This document shows positions 32,570 through 41,095 of a stretch of DNA of 64,000 nt, piece by piece. This DNA is from Morganella psychrotolerans. GTDB taxonomy: Bacteria; Pseudomonadota; Gammaproteobacteria; Enterobacterales; Enterobacteriaceae. The DNA lies in NCBI RefSeq assembly GCF_001676155.1, contig NZ_LZEW01000001.1:682001-746000 (forward strand), read 5' to 3'. The position numbers and the translations under genes are program-made. How positions within the stretch are numbered: the stretch's first letter is position 1; the number at the start of each line of letters is the position of its first letter. The notes below the pieces were generated by a model. It was not told the origin of the DNA and made no database searches. It saw only the letters and a list, made by a program, of their open reading frames with translations.

Positions 32570-32743
32570 ATGATGCGCCTGATGGCAGGATACGGTGACA
32601 GCAATGCGGGAAGTACATCGTTTTCATACAGCTCAGGCAGCTCAGGTTCCGGCAGCGGGGGAAGCAGTTCCTCTTCCGGAGGCGGGCTTCAGGCAGTTGG
32701 TAATAAAAACCGCCGCATACAGCATACGGCGGTTTTATAATCA
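32570..32743 (+). CDS. Small Gly/Ser-rich protein
   Basis: A 57-codon frame starting two bases after the yfeH stop with a strong AGGAG site spaced five bases from ATG 32570. The product has a Gly/Ser repeat tract ([19 protein letters not shown]). As read, its last residues run through the terminator hairpin, which is unusual. Adding one G to the GGG at 32688-32690 would instead end the protein in GGGASGSW just before the hairpin, so the tail may be misread. Probably translated with yfeH; function unknown. Confidence 0.45.
32706..32738. terminator. Bidirectional terminator between yfeH unit and add
   Basis: Stem AAAACCGCCG / CGGCGGTTTT with an 11-base loop. T-rich flanks on both sides let it serve the plus-strand yfeH unit and minus-strand add. 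Confidence 0.83.
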
Positions 32744-32758
32744 GACAAAAGCAGGAGA

Positions 32759-33769
32759 TTATTTGCTGCGTTGTGCCGCTATCCGGCGTAGTTCGGTTTT
32801 CTCTTGTTCAGAAAGAAATGCAATGTCCAGCCCGTTAATCTGTGCCTGCTCAATTTCCGCACGTGTCAGACCGGCAGCTGGTGCTGCGACATTATATTCA
32901 TACGCTATTTCAATGCCTTCAACAGCAGGGTCATCCGTATTGATAGTTGCAGGAATGCCGTGCGCCAGAAACTGTTTCAGCGGGTGTGCCGCGAGAGATG
33001 CCACTGTGCTGGTCTGGATATTGGAGGTCAGGCAGGATTCCATGCCGATGCGGTGCTCCGCCAGATAATCCATTAGTACAGGGTCTTCAATTGCCATCAC
33101 ACCATGCCCGATGCGCTGTGCGCCGAGGTCGCGGATAGCCTGCCAGATACTGGCGGCACCGGCAGCTTCACCGGCGTGGGCGGTGATCGCCCAGTTGGCA
33201 TCGCGGGCTTTACGAAAGTGGTCGGTGAACAGGTCACCCGGATAGCCGGATTCATCACCGGCAATATCCAGTGCCACAATACGCTCACGATGAGCAAGCA
33301 GCGCATTCAACTCAGTATGACAGGCCTCTGTGCCAAAAGTACGGCTGAGGATGCCAATCATATTAATGCGCACAGCGCTGTTACGCGCCACTGAGTTCAC
33401 ACCATCCAGCACCGCTTCTACCACACCTTCAACCGGCAGTTTATGTTTCATCGCCATATAATACGGAGAGAAACGCAGCTCGGCATAGTCAATCCCCGCA
33501 TCTATTACATCCTGAACGTTTTCTGCCGCGACACGGTGGCAGGCATCCAGATCTGCGAGTACTGAAACACCCCAGTCAAGTTTTGCCAGAAATTGCACCA
33601 GGTCCGGCTCATTGCTCATCACCTGAACATACGGGCGCAGGGTTTCCGGCTCATAAGCCGGTAATGGCAGATTATGTTGGCGGGCAAGACTGATAATGGT
33701 GGAGAGGCGGATATTGCCGTCGAGATGACGATGAAGATCAGTGAGGGGGAGTGAACGGTTAATCATCAT
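32759..33769 (-). CDS. add: Adenosine deaminase
   Basis: A 336-residue purine-salvage enzyme converting adenosine to inosine. Zinc ligands and catalytic residues are visible in [20 protein letters not shown] (His and Glu), IGHGV and [11 protein letters not shown] 33769 is nine bases from AAGGA; TTG and ATG alternatives lie within three codons. It lies next to ydgA/ydgJ as in E. coli. Confidence 0.96.
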   Translation of the reverse strand: MMINRSLPLTDLHRHLDGNIRLSTIISLARQHNLPLPAYEPETLRPYVQVMSNEPDLVQFLAKLDWGVSVLADLDACHRVAAENVQDVIDAGIDYAELRFSPYYMAMKHKLPVEGVVEAVLDGVNSVARNSAVRINMIGILSRTFGTEACHTELNALLAHRERIVALDIAGDESGYPGDLFTDHFRKARDANWAITAHAGEAAGAASIWQAIRDLGAQRIGHGVMAIEDPVLMDYLAEHRIGMESCLTSNIQTSTVASLAAHPLKQFLAHGIPATINTDDPAVEGIEIAYEYNVAAPAAGLTRAEIEQAQINGLDIAFLSEQEKTELRRIAAQRSK

Positions 33770-33792
33770 AATCAATATTCCTTACGGATAAC

Positions 33793-33820
33793 AAAAAAGC
33801 CGGTCTGGCGACCGGCTTTC
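33793..33820 (-). terminator. Terminator of ydgA
   Basis: On the minus strand AAAGCCGGT / ACCGGCTTT is followed by six T. It ends the ydgA transcript just upstream of add. Confidence 0.83.
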
Positions 33821-33849
33821 ACTTAATCAACTAATGATAAAGAACGATA

Positions 33850-35427
33850 TTACTGCGCAGCCGGTGCCGCAGTGTCTGCAGCCGGCTCTTCACCGATAGT
33901 AATATTTTCTTCAATGACGTCGCCGTCAGCATTCATTTCGACAGGCTCTTCGTTATAGCCTTCGTCACTGTTATCACTCAACATACCGTATTGGTCGTAT
34001 TTTGCGAGGAATTCAGCAACAGTAAATTTCTTACCGTTGAAATCAATGTTGTTATTGCTGTATTTCAGATCCATGCCGATGGTTTTATCAGTAACTTTAA
34101 CCACTTCCATCATGGCACCCATGCTGGCCATCTGAGCAACACCTTGTTCGCCTTGTTCTTTGGCTTCTTTCGCGCCCATACCTTGTGACTGCATGGCAAC
34201 CGCCACGAAATCAGTCAGCATTGGTTTTGACAGATCCATATTGAATGCGAAATCTTTAACCAGAACCGGCAGGATTTTTTCAAAGCTGCCACTGTGCTCC
34301 AGGGATTTAAAGTTTTCCTGAGTCAGGGGATTAAAGGTCATGCTGAAGTTAACTTTTGACTCGCCACCGCTGTTTTTCCAGCTCAGCGGGGAGATAGCAA
34401 ATGACGGACTGTGTTTGAAGAGCGCCAGTGCGTTGGTCTTCATTTTCTCGTCCAGCGCGTCCATTTTGCTGTCATCAAAGTTTTCGGTATACATGGAATC
34501 ACTCATCTGAGAGTATTCTTCCATTGATGCCATCAATGTATTTGCTGCAGTTGCATCCAGATCTTTCAGTGCGCCTTTCAGGGTGATGCCACCCAGGTCG
34601 ATATCACGATAGCTCAGTGAACCCAGGCTGTAATCGATATCCGCGCTCATTTTGTTGTCTTTGACGCCGGACGTGCCGTTCAGCTTCAGATCTTTCAATG
34701 TAACGTTATCGCTGTAATTAACAACAACCAACTCTTTCATCGACAGATTCTGGTCGCCCAGATAGAAGAAGCTGTCACCGGATTTGCTTACGTCGCTGTC
34801 AAATGCCAGACCACGCATCACCAGGCTTTCACGCTCACCTTTGCGGTAAGTCAGTTCATTGCTGCTGCCGTTACCTTTCACGTTTTTAAATTCTTTATCG
34901 AATTTAACATTCAGGTCTGCACCGGAGAATGCCAGTTCTTCGCCATCTTTTTTGTAGTCGATTTTGCTGACAGCAAGGTCGATATCAAAATTCTGGTCGT
35001 AACTGATACGGGTGTCCAGAGCAACAGGGGATTTACCGCCGGTCATATCAAATGCCGGTTTGGTGCTTTCGCTGCTTTCCAGTTCAGAATGGATTGACGC
35101 CATGTTTGGCGAAAGAACCATTTTTTTCAGCTGAGACAGCGGGAACGGACCGTGGTCAATTTTGTTAACGATAACTAACTGGTCTTTGGCGCTGCTTCCT
35201 TCACCCTGAAGAACCAGTTTAACGTCAGAACTGAAAATACCGCGTGAAAAATCTTTTGCAGTCAGAGTAATCTGAGCATCAGGATATTTATCCTTGATCA
35301 GTTTATTTGCTTTGGCAACGTACTGCTCGAGGTTCGCTTCGATTGTTTTACCGGTCTGCCATGAAGCAACACCCCATGCTGCACCTAATGCAACAATAAC
35401 GCCAACAGCAACTAACGACTTTTTCAT
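33850..35427 (-). CDS. ydgA: YdgA family protein (DUF945)
   Basis: A 525-residue protein with an N-terminal hydrophobic segment (SLVAVGVIVALGAAWGVASW) that should export or anchor it; E. coli YdgA is a periplasm-facing protein of unknown function. HGPFPLSQLKKMVLSPNMASI and SPLSWKNSGGESKVNFSM match the family. The C-terminal tail is acidic and ends in an Ala/Pro stretch. ATG 35427 (MKKSLVAV) fits homology; another ATG four codons upstream overlaps its own ribosome-binding site. Confidence 0.9.
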   Translation of the reverse strand: MKKSLVAVGVIVALGAAWGVASWQTGKTIEANLEQYVAKANKLIKDKYPDAQITLTAKDFSRGIFSSDVKLVLQGEGSSAKDQLVIVNKIDHGPFPLSQLKKMVLSPNMASIHSELESSESTKPAFDMTGGKSPVALDTRISYDQNFDIDLAVSKIDYKKDGEELAFSGADLNVKFDKEFKNVKGNGSSNELTYRKGERESLVMRGLAFDSDVSKSGDSFFYLGDQNLSMKELVVVNYSDNVTLKDLKLNGTSGVKDNKMSADIDYSLGSLSYRDIDLGGITLKGALKDLDATAANTLMASMEEYSQMSDSMYTENFDDSKMDALDEKMKTNALALFKHSPSFAISPLSWKNSGGESKVNFSMTFNPLTQENFKSLEHSGSFEKILPVLVKDFAFNMDLSKPMLTDFVAVAMQSQGMGAKEAKEQGEQGVAQMASMGAMMEVVKVTDKTIGMDLKYSNNNIDFNGKKFTVAEFLAKYDQYGMLSDNSDEGYNEEPVEMNADGDVIEENITIGEEPAADTAAPAAQ

Positions 35428-35533
35428 AGAGAAATCCATCCTTTATATGCGATTCAATTTGCAGGTTTTCGCACGGTATCAAATTAACGGACAGTTTACA
35501 GAGCAAACTGTCCGGGAGAAATCAGGGAAGTAC

Positions 35534-36710
35534 TTACAGCGTATTATAAACGCGGGCAATGATTCCTTCACCATCTATTTCAAATTTTCTTTCTGTCGCT
35601 GAGAGAAAAGCTGATTCACCTTCGATAACTCTTAAAGTCGTGGTTTTGGTAGTGATAACCACCTGACCTTTCACACAAAAAAAGAATATTAGCGCTATTA
35701 TTATCCAGTGTGATTTTCTGATTATTTAATTTAATCACCGAAAAAGAGAAATCATCGACCGGAACCGGGAAAATATCGCAGCCATTTGCGGTGTGTGGTG
35801 ACATAAATAAGCTTTTTACCGGTTTCGTAATGAAATCAAGATTACTCAGTAATTCTGCTACATCTATATGTTTTGGTGTCAGCCCGGCCCGCAGCACGTT
35901 GTCTGAGTTTGCCATGACTTCCAGCGCGGTTCCCTCCAGGTAAGCATGGGGAGTCCGGGCATACAGAAACATGGCTTCACCCGGTTTCAGTTCGACAACA
36001 TTAAGAAGAAGAGGGGTGAATAAACCATTATCTTCCGGGTAAAACTCCGTCATCTTCCTGATAGTATCCCACGGCTCTCCCTGACGGCTGTTCAGTGCTG
36101 ATTTCAGCACACCAATAGCTCTGTCTTTTGTTTCACCGCTCATTGACAGCAACCGGGTAAACAATACAGAAAGCTGTTCTTCCGATGGTTCTGCAATAAA
36201 CAGGGCAATTCCCGGATGTGCCGGTGCCACTTCACTGAGCAGTGTGCAGATCTCCGGCAGCGGACGAAAGGCATTCATCGCTTTGAACGGGGTGAGGGCA
36301 TAAACCAGCTCTGGCTTATGATTATCATCCTTATAGTTACGAACAGGAGAATCAAGGGGAATACCCGCCAGATTTTCCCGTGCAAAACCGGCTTCTGCCG
36401 CGGCTTTGTCAGGATGCACCTGAACGGAAAGCGGTTGGGCGGCACTCAGCACTTTAAACAAAAAGGGTAACCGGTGAAAGCGGCGGTTTATTGTTTCCCC
36501 CAGACAGCCCTGCGGGTCGGCGGCGATATAATCATATAAAGAGCTGACGTTACCGCTGTTATCCGTGACGACTGAGCTGGCTTTAGGGTGTGCGCCCATC
36601 CATAATTCCGCCATCGGCTGCTTATCAGGATTCGGGTAACCGTACATTTCTGTCATCGCGGTATAACTGCCCCAACTGTAGTGTTGCACCTGATTCTGCA
36701 TTTTTAACAT
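35534..36710 (-). pseudogene. manA: Mannose-6-phosphate isomerase ManA, frame interrupted near the 3' end
   Basis: A zinc-dependent isomerase linking mannose 6-phosphate to fructose 6-phosphate. Zinc ligands are in LSVQVHPDK and HKPELVYAL, with NVVELKPGEAMFLYARTPHAYLEG downstream. After residue ~345 the frame stops early at 35616. Removing one base from the run of seven A (plus strand 35677-35683) continues as ILFCVKGQVVITT and ends in ARVYNTL, giving 391 residues, exactly the E. coli length and a matching C-terminus. This argues strongly for a sequencing indel rather than a truncated enzyme. Confidence 0.9.
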
Positions 36711-36883
36711 AGCTTCGCTCTCTTTTTAAACAATTAACAATAAGATAGTAACAATAAAACAATAAGTCTGCCCGGATCGCATAATCGGAAATGAAACTAT
36801 GGCAAGATGACGGCGTTTTCAGAGTTTATCTGCAACGTCCGGATTTTCAAATTCATTTTATGTTGTGTGCTAAGGAGAGAGTA

Positions 36884-38278
36884 ATGGCGGTCACGCGTAT
36901 TGAAAAAGACTCAATGGGCCCTGTTGATGTCCCGGCTGACAAGCTGTGGGGCGCGCAGACTCAGCGTTCATTAGAGCATTTCCGTATCTCAGTTGAAAAG
37001 ATGCCCGCTGATCTGATCGCGGCGCTGGCCATGACAAAAAAAGCAGCCGCAGCGGTTAACTGTGATTTGGGGCTGTTGGCGCAGGAGCGCGCCGGAGCAA
37101 TCATTGCGGCGGCAGATGAAGTGCTGGCAGGTAAACATCCCGGTGAATTTCCGCTGGCTGTCTGGCAGACCGGCTCCGGCACACAAAGTAATATGAATAT
37201 GAATGAAGTGCTGGCAAACCGTGCCAGTGAAATTCTCGGCGGCAAGCGCGGCAATGAGCGCCTGGTTCACCCGAATGATGATGTAAATAAAAGCCAGAGT
37301 TCCAATGACGTCTTCCCGACCGCTATGCATGTCGCCGCTGTCATTGCGGTCACGACACAACTTATTCCTGAATTAAAATCTCTGCACAGTGTCCTGGCGA
37401 AAAAAGCGGAAGAATTCCGTGATATCGTCAAAATCGGCCGTACGCATTTACAGGATGCAACGCCGCTGACATTAGGTCAGGAAATTTCCGGCTGGGCAGC
37501 CATGCTGGAATATAACCGCAAACACCTGGAAAACAGCCTGCCGCACCTGAGCGAGCTGGCACTGGGCGGAACGGCAGTCGGCACAGGGCTTAATACGCAT
37601 CCCGAATATGCTGTCCGAGTGGCGAAAAAAATCGCGGAGCTGTCCGGTCAGCCGTTTGTGACCTCACCAAACAAATTTGAAGCACTGGCAACCTGTGATG
37701 CGCTGGTTCATGCGCATGGTGCGCTGAAAGGTCTGGCGGCATCAATGATGAAAATTGCCAATGATGTCCGCTGGCTCGCATCCGGTCCGCGCTGTGGTAT
37801 CGGTGAACTGGCTATCCCTGAAAATGAACCGGGAAGTTCTATCATGCCCGGAAAAGTCAATCCGACACAGTGCGAAGCAATGACCATGCTGTGTGCCCAG
37901 GTGATGGGAAATGATGTTGCCGTTAATATCGGCGGGGCTTCCGGTAACTTTGAGCTGAACGTATTCCGTCCGTTGGTTATCCATAACTTCCTGCAATCTG
38001 TCCGCTTGCTGGCAGAAGGCATGCGCAGCTTTAATGAGCATTGTGCCGTGGGTATCGAGCCGGTTCGTGAGCGAATCAGTCAGTTGCTGAATGAATCACT
38101 GATGCTGGTCACTGCGCTCAATACCCACATCGGCTACGACAAAGCAGCAGAAATCGCGAAGCAGGCACATAAAGAAGGATTAACCCTGAAAGCCTCTGCC
38201 ATGAAGCTGGGTTATCTGACTGAAGCTGAATTTGATGCCTGGGTGCGCCCGGAAGATATGGTCGGCAGCCTGAAGTAA
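36884..38278 (+). CDS. fumC: Fumarate hydratase class II
   Basis: A 464-residue, iron-independent fumarase. [14 protein letters not shown], the [11 protein letters not shown] segment and the superfamily signature [16 protein letters not shown] are all present. The frame is open 31 codons upstream, but ATG 36884 follows TAAGGAG and matches the family start. It is convergent with tus and separated from it by a diverged ERIC. Confidence 0.97.
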   Translation: MAVTRIEKDSMGPVDVPADKLWGAQTQRSLEHFRISVEKMPADLIAALAMTKKAAAAVNCDLGLLAQERAGAIIAAADEVLAGKHPGEFPLAVWQTGSGTQSNMNMNEVLANRASEILGGKRGNERLVHPNDDVNKSQSSNDVFPTAMHVAAVIAVTTQLIPELKSLHSVLAKKAEEFRDIVKIGRTHLQDATPLTLGQEISGWAAMLEYNRKHLENSLPHLSELALGGTAVGTGLNTHPEYAVRVAKKIAELSGQPFVTSPNKFEALATCDALVHAHGALKGLAASMMKIANDVRWLASGPRCGIGELAIPENEPGSSIMPGKVNPTQCEAMTMLCAQVMGNDVAVNIGGASGNFELNVFRPLVIHNFLQSVRLLAEGMRSFNEHCAVGIEPVRERISQLLNESLMLVTALNTHIGYDKAAEIAKQAHKEGLTLKASAMKLGYLTEAEFDAWVRPEDMVGSLK

Positions 38279-38304
38279 TCAACAGCATTTTTAGTATGAC
38301 GGTA

Positions 38305-38432
38305 TATATACTCTAAATAATTCGGGATGCCTGTAGGCGACAAGCTCCGATTGCCGGGGAGCATACATCAGTATGTGACCCGGCGGGCTGAGCGCAGTCA
38401 ACACCCGGGCATTCTGAAGTATGACGAGTATT
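38305..38432. repeat. ERIC element, diverged from the others here and close to the canonical ERIC
   Basis: A ~128-bp element between fumC and tus. Its termini, CTCTAAATAATTCGGGATGC and TTCTGAAGTATGACGAGTAT, resemble the classical E. coli/Salmonella ERIC ends more than the other copies in this window. The core palindrome GGGGAGCATACATCAG/TATGTGACCCGGCGGG is kept. It ends almost at the tus stop codon. Confidence 0.8.
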
Positions 38433-38433
38433 C

Positions 38434-39360
38434 TCACATTATCTCCATAAACAAATGCAGGCGGGGTATTACGGAGATCAGTTTTTTTGCCTGAGGGCGG
38501 TGGCGCACCTTAATATTTTCGGCATCATAATCCGGTAAATCCCCTGTGACAGGTCTGTTTTCATCATCACCATCATAAAACACAATAATCGGTGAGGCGT
38601 TTGCATACTGCACCTGCTTTTGTGCCTCACTGTACCAGACTCTGGCAATCGGCTGGACTTTAACCGGCCGTTTGATTTTAAGTACGGCATCCGCCGGAAT
38701 CTGTTTCAGTGCCGCTATTTCCTTTGCCAGAAACGCCTGCCATGCCTCTCTGGTGTGGGGGGCAATTGCCCGTGGGTTCTGGTAACGCTCCTCTGTCTGA
38801 GCCAGTAATTCATCACGATCCACTTTCTGGATAATATGTTTGTTCGCCCAGCCAAAGCGGACAGTATCAGGAGAGGTCACGGACTGGATCTGACGGTAAG
38901 CATTTAATGTAATCAATCCTTTGATTTGATTATGAACAAATTCAAAACGCTGTGTTTTATTGACCCCGGATGTTTCAGTGACTATTTTTGCCAACTGCTT
39001 TTTCAGGGTATTAATATCATCGAGTTGTTGCTTCACCTGCCGCTGCTCAGCGCGGGGAAGGGGAACCAATATGACACCGGGCAAACGTACCGCAGATTTA
39101 CTGCTGATATTGTGGTCATTATCAAAAATAAACAGCCGCTGATAATGCGCTAATGCCATGTTTGTTGCAGCTTCACCGGAGACAGGAATAACAGGAATAG
39201 TAGTAATCTCTTCATTTTCCTCACCTTTTAGCCTGTCGGGTAACTGATAAACCTGTGCCTGAACTCCCGGTGTGTGGCTGAGTGTCAGACAGAAGGTATT
39301 CAGCATATTCTCTAGCTGTTCGAAACAGGCTGTGAGTGACATTTTTGCATCGTATCGCAT
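38434..39360 (-). CDS. tus: DNA replication terminus site-binding protein Tus
   Basis: A 308-residue Tus (309 in E. coli), which binds Ter sites and stops replication forks from one side. FGWANKHIIQKVDRDELLAQ and LKIKRPVKVQPIARVWYSEAQKQVQ are the DNA-contacting and core-beta segments shared with E. coli Tus. The start ATG 39360 gives MRYDA, aligned to E. coli MARYD; an ATG four codons upstream lies against the Ter site. A Ter site 12 bp before the start should let Tus repress its own gene. Confidence 0.95.
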   Translation of the reverse strand: MRYDAKMSLTACFEQLENMLNTFCLTLSHTPGVQAQVYQLPDRLKGEENEEITTIPVIPVSGEAATNMALAHYQRLFIFDNDHNISSKSAVRLPGVILVPLPRAEQRQVKQQLDDINTLKKQLAKIVTETSGVNKTQRFEFVHNQIKGLITLNAYRQIQSVTSPDTVRFGWANKHIIQKVDRDELLAQTEERYQNPRAIAPHTREAWQAFLAKEIAALKQIPADAVLKIKRPVKVQPIARVWYSEAQKQVQYANASPIIVFYDGDDENRPVTGDLPDYDAENIKVRHRPQAKKLISVIPRLHLFMEIM

Positions 39361-39372
39361 CAGATTCACCAT

Positions 39373-39388
39373 TTTAGTTACAACATAC
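39373..39388 (-). promoter_or_regulatory. Ter site (replication fork trap) in the tus leader
   Basis: The minus strand reads GTATGTTGTAACTAAA, identical to the core of E. coli TerB, including the G-C pair at position 6 needed for the locked complex. It lies 12 bp before the tus start, as TerB does in E. coli. From E. coli TerB, the non-permissive side should face higher coordinates, so forks moving from high to low coordinates would be blocked. Confidence 0.92.
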
Positions 39389-39526
39389 AGTATGGTTTTA
39401 TCATCAGATTACTTTAGCATCCTGCTTTATACAAGGATAAAATGCTTTCAGCAGCAGGGCGAAAGGGCTCATTATATGTAAATTAGTAATTATGAGTACG
39501 GAGAATTAATCCATTAAAAAATCACC

Positions 39527-39560
39527 ATTAACCCGATAATTAAATACCGGGTTAATGGTG
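39527..39560. terminator. Hairpin, possible terminator of tus-side or micropeptide transcripts
   Basis: Perfect 12-bp inverted repeat ACCATTAACCCG / CGGGTTAATGGT around a short AT loop, preceded on the plus strand by an A-rich run (T-rich on the minus strand: TTTTTTAATGG). On the minus strand this fits an intrinsic terminator for transcripts coming from the micropeptide region. Confidence 0.55.
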
Positions 39561-39583
39561 GATGTTGATTTGGCATAATACGA

Positions 39584-39709
39584 TATACCCTTATTCATTC
39601 AAACTACAGGTTCGTTGGCCGCACTCAACCAGCCGGGTCACATACTGATGTATGCTCCCCGTCTGTTTTCCCTTGCCGCCTTCCTGTAACTTGAATGATG
39701 TTGGGTATA
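39584..39709. repeat. Full-length ERIC element
   Basis: 126 bp bounded by TATACCC and GGGTATA. Sub-terminal TTCATTCAAACTACAGGTTC and TTCCTGTAACTTGAATGATG are imperfect inverted repeats, and the centre holds GGGTCACATACTGATGTATG. CCTTGCCGCCTTCCTGTAAC is a hallmark of the ERIC family. Same orientation as the copy at 40605. Confidence 0.92.
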
Positions 39710-39803
39710 TATTTTATCCGTTATATCAGTAGTTAAAATTCGAAATTATTGCTTTTTTACCGAACAGTAACTGAAAATAATATACCGCAGAGGAGTATTT
39801 CTA

Positions 39804-39954
39804 TTATGAACAACCAATTTTTTCTTTTGGACAGTTAACCAGGGGTTGATGAATTTCTGACGGTTCCCAAAGATCAGGCGGGGCTTCATTTACATTAGGC
39901 TTCGGATAACAACTGATGGATCATCAGTGAACTGCTTAATAATAGCGTTAACAT
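39804..39954 (-). CDS. Cys-pair micropeptide A (frame break after ~16 codons)
   Basis: A small gene recognised by comparison with micropeptide C. ATG 39954 follows GAGGTGATT and encodes a hydrophobic head MLTLLLSSSLM, identical over 11 residues to C. As read it stops after 19 codons (39895). Removing one base near 39912-39920 continues in frame through KPNVNEAPPDLWEP to NCPKEKIGCS and a stop at 39804, about 49 residues with Cys-x6-Cys at the end, as in C. Either a sequencing indel or a decayed copy. Function unknown. Confidence 0.5.
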
Positions 39955-40022
39955 AATCACCTCGTTATATGTAAAATTTAATTGTTGATATAATAATCAG
40001 GCATTGATTTACATTTCAGGCA

Positions 40023-40136
40023 TTACCATGGATATCCCCATATAACCGGACAGTATTCAGGTGAAACAATATCGCAGCCTTCAAATGAAGCTGCAGAAGA
40101 AATTAATAATGAACCGGATAACAATAGTGCTAGCAT
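40023..40136 (-). CDS. Cys-pair micropeptide B
   Basis: An intact 37-residue frame. ATG 40136 is spaced six bases from AGGGAG. The product starts with a hydrophobic head (MLALLLSGSLLISSAASF) like a short signal peptide but without the usual N-terminal Lys/Arg, followed by GCDIVSPEYCPVIWGYPW, a two-cysteine motif CDI-x-x-P-x-x-C. It lies 41 bases downstream of C and 68 bases upstream of A on the same strand. No known family is recognised. Confidence 0.55.
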   Translation of the reverse strand: MLALLLSGSLLISSAASFEGCDIVSPEYCPVIWGYPW

Positions 40137-40177
40137 AGATACTCCCTGTAAATGAACTCTGTTATTAAAATATGATA

Positions 40178-40330
40178 TCAACAGAAGGGATTGCTGATTG
40201 AACAGGTGCTGTCAATATAATAGGAAATTGTTGGTTCCCGTGGAGGCGGTGGTGGCGGAACCTGATCAGTATTCCGTGGCGGGAAAATATTATGAACCAT
40301 TAATGAACTGCTTAGCAGTAATGTCAGCAT
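40178..40330 (-). CDS. Cys-pair micropeptide C, proline-rich
   Basis: An intact 50-residue frame. The hydrophobic head MLTLLLSSSLM is shared with A. A middle segment with six consecutive prolines follows, then a C-terminus STCSISNPFC with Cys-x6-Cys. ATG 40330 has AAGAGG six bases upstream, as the other members do; an in-frame ATG five codons earlier would add MKRLF and a basic signal-peptide start, so the true start is open. Probably co-transcribed with B and A. Confidence 0.55.
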   Translation of the reverse strand: MLTLLLSSSLMVHNIFPPRNTDQVPPPPPPREPTISYYIDSTCSISNPFC

Positions 40331-40431
40331 AAATAACCTCTTCATTATGTTAAGTTATCATAAACTTGAGATGTAATATCAGCGGTACGTATTAACATTA
40401 GCGGGCTTAACCCGACAGGACAATTAACCTT

Positions 40432-40458
40432 ATGAGGTATTTTATATCGCCGGAGTAT
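40432..40458 (-). promoter_or_regulatory. Promoter-like block upstream of micropeptide C
   Basis: On the minus strand ACTCCGGCGATATAAAATACC contains a good -10-like TATAAAAT. A nearly identical block stands at 41028-41054, ahead of micropeptide D. Both are about 95-100 bp before the respective start codons, so each unit would have a long leader. Confidence 0.45.
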
Positions 40459-40604
40459 AAAGAATCCCTGTTTTATTTTAAATGGATTATTTTCTTACAT
40501 TAGTTTTTAACTGTATGTAAGTGAACTATTAATTTATGCTGGTTTTATTATTTAGTAAGATAAGAATGCCATTGCTATTAGTGAAACGTTGATAGTAATG
40601 GCAA

Positions 40605-40730
40605 TATACCTTTATTCATTCAAACTACAGGTTCGTTGGCGCAGGGAAGCCAGCCGGGTCACATACTTGTGTATGCTCCCCGTCTGTCTTCCCTTGCCGC
40701 CTTCCTGTATCTTGAATGACGTTGGGTATA
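40605..40730. repeat. Full-length ERIC element inside the micropeptide cluster
   Basis: 126 bp bounded by TATACC and GGGTATA, with the core GGGTCACATACTTGTGTATGC and CCTTGCCGCCTTCCTGTATC. It lies between micropeptide D and the C-B-A unit, and differs from the copy at 39584 at about a dozen positions. Confidence 0.92.
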
Positions 40731-40809
40731 TATGAATAAATAATACGCATACAAAAAGAAAGGGTAAAGACATTCCCTGTTAATCGTTTTTTTGCATTAC
40801 CCCTTAAAT

Positions 40810-40933
40810 TTAAGGGGTGTAAGTAATTGATTTTCCAACCGGAGGCCAGATGTCACACGTAGAAGGGTAGTTAATATCACACTGATACGTTGAGAATGAA
40901 AATAAAACACTACCTAATAAAAAATGCACTCAT
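40810..40933 (-). CDS. Cys-pair micropeptide D (frame break at an A6 run)
   Basis: ATG 40933 follows GAGGTTATAA. As read, it meets a stop after seven codons. Dropping one base from the homopolymer at 40919-40924 gives a continuous 40-residue product: a hydrophobic head MSAFLLGSVLFSFS, then YQCDINYPSTCDIWPPVGKS, which shares CDI-x-x-P-x-x-C with micropeptide B. The same kind of extra base interrupts several core genes in this window, so a sequencing indel is likely. Confidence 0.45.
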
Positions 40934-41027
40934 TTATAACCTCACTGTATAATAATGAAAATGAAAAACAGACTATTTGCCTGACTACAGAAAATTACCA
41001 ATAATGCATTCGTTCTGTAATTAGTCC

Positions 41028-41054
41028 GATGAGGTATTTTATATATCGGAGATA
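41028..41054 (-). promoter_or_regulatory. Promoter-like block upstream of micropeptide D
   Basis: Minus strand ATCTCCGATATATAAAATAC, a near copy of the block at 40432-40458, with a TATAAAAT -10-like element. It lies 95 bp before the start of D and about 40 bp from the ynfM stop codon. Confidence 0.45.
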
Positions 41055-41095
41055 TTAATTCCCATGGGGATATTGCACAGGAATTAATATAAATC

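Larger units (their letters stand above)
39389..39803. other. Intergenic stretch downstream of the micropeptide cluster
   Basis: Apart from the ERIC at 39584-39709 I see no gene, RNA or clear terminator. A direct pair GGGTTAATGGTG / CACCATTAACCCG around 39527-39560 forms an inverted repeat (ACCATTAACCCG / CGGGTTAATGGT) that could be a terminator-like hairpin without a T tract. Confidence 0.4.

Noticed and set aside
36791-36883. A 31-codon N-terminal extension of FumC
   Set aside because: Not conserved in the family; ATG 36884 has the TAAGGAG site.
38279-39800. A dif recombination site near tus
   Set aside because: I looked for the XerCD core (ATAA...TTATGTTAA type) in the intergenic regions here and saw no convincing match.
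39798-39839. A plus-strand micro-frame with a good AGAGGAG site (MNNQFFLLDS)
   Set aside because: Only ten codons, it overlaps the 3' part of micropeptide A on the other strand, and nothing similar was found near the other members.
40330-40345. Upstream ATG giving micropeptide C a basic MKRLF start
   Set aside because: The AAGAGG inside it is at the same spacing as the ribosome-binding sites of A, B and D, so the inner ATG is preferred; kept as an alternative only.
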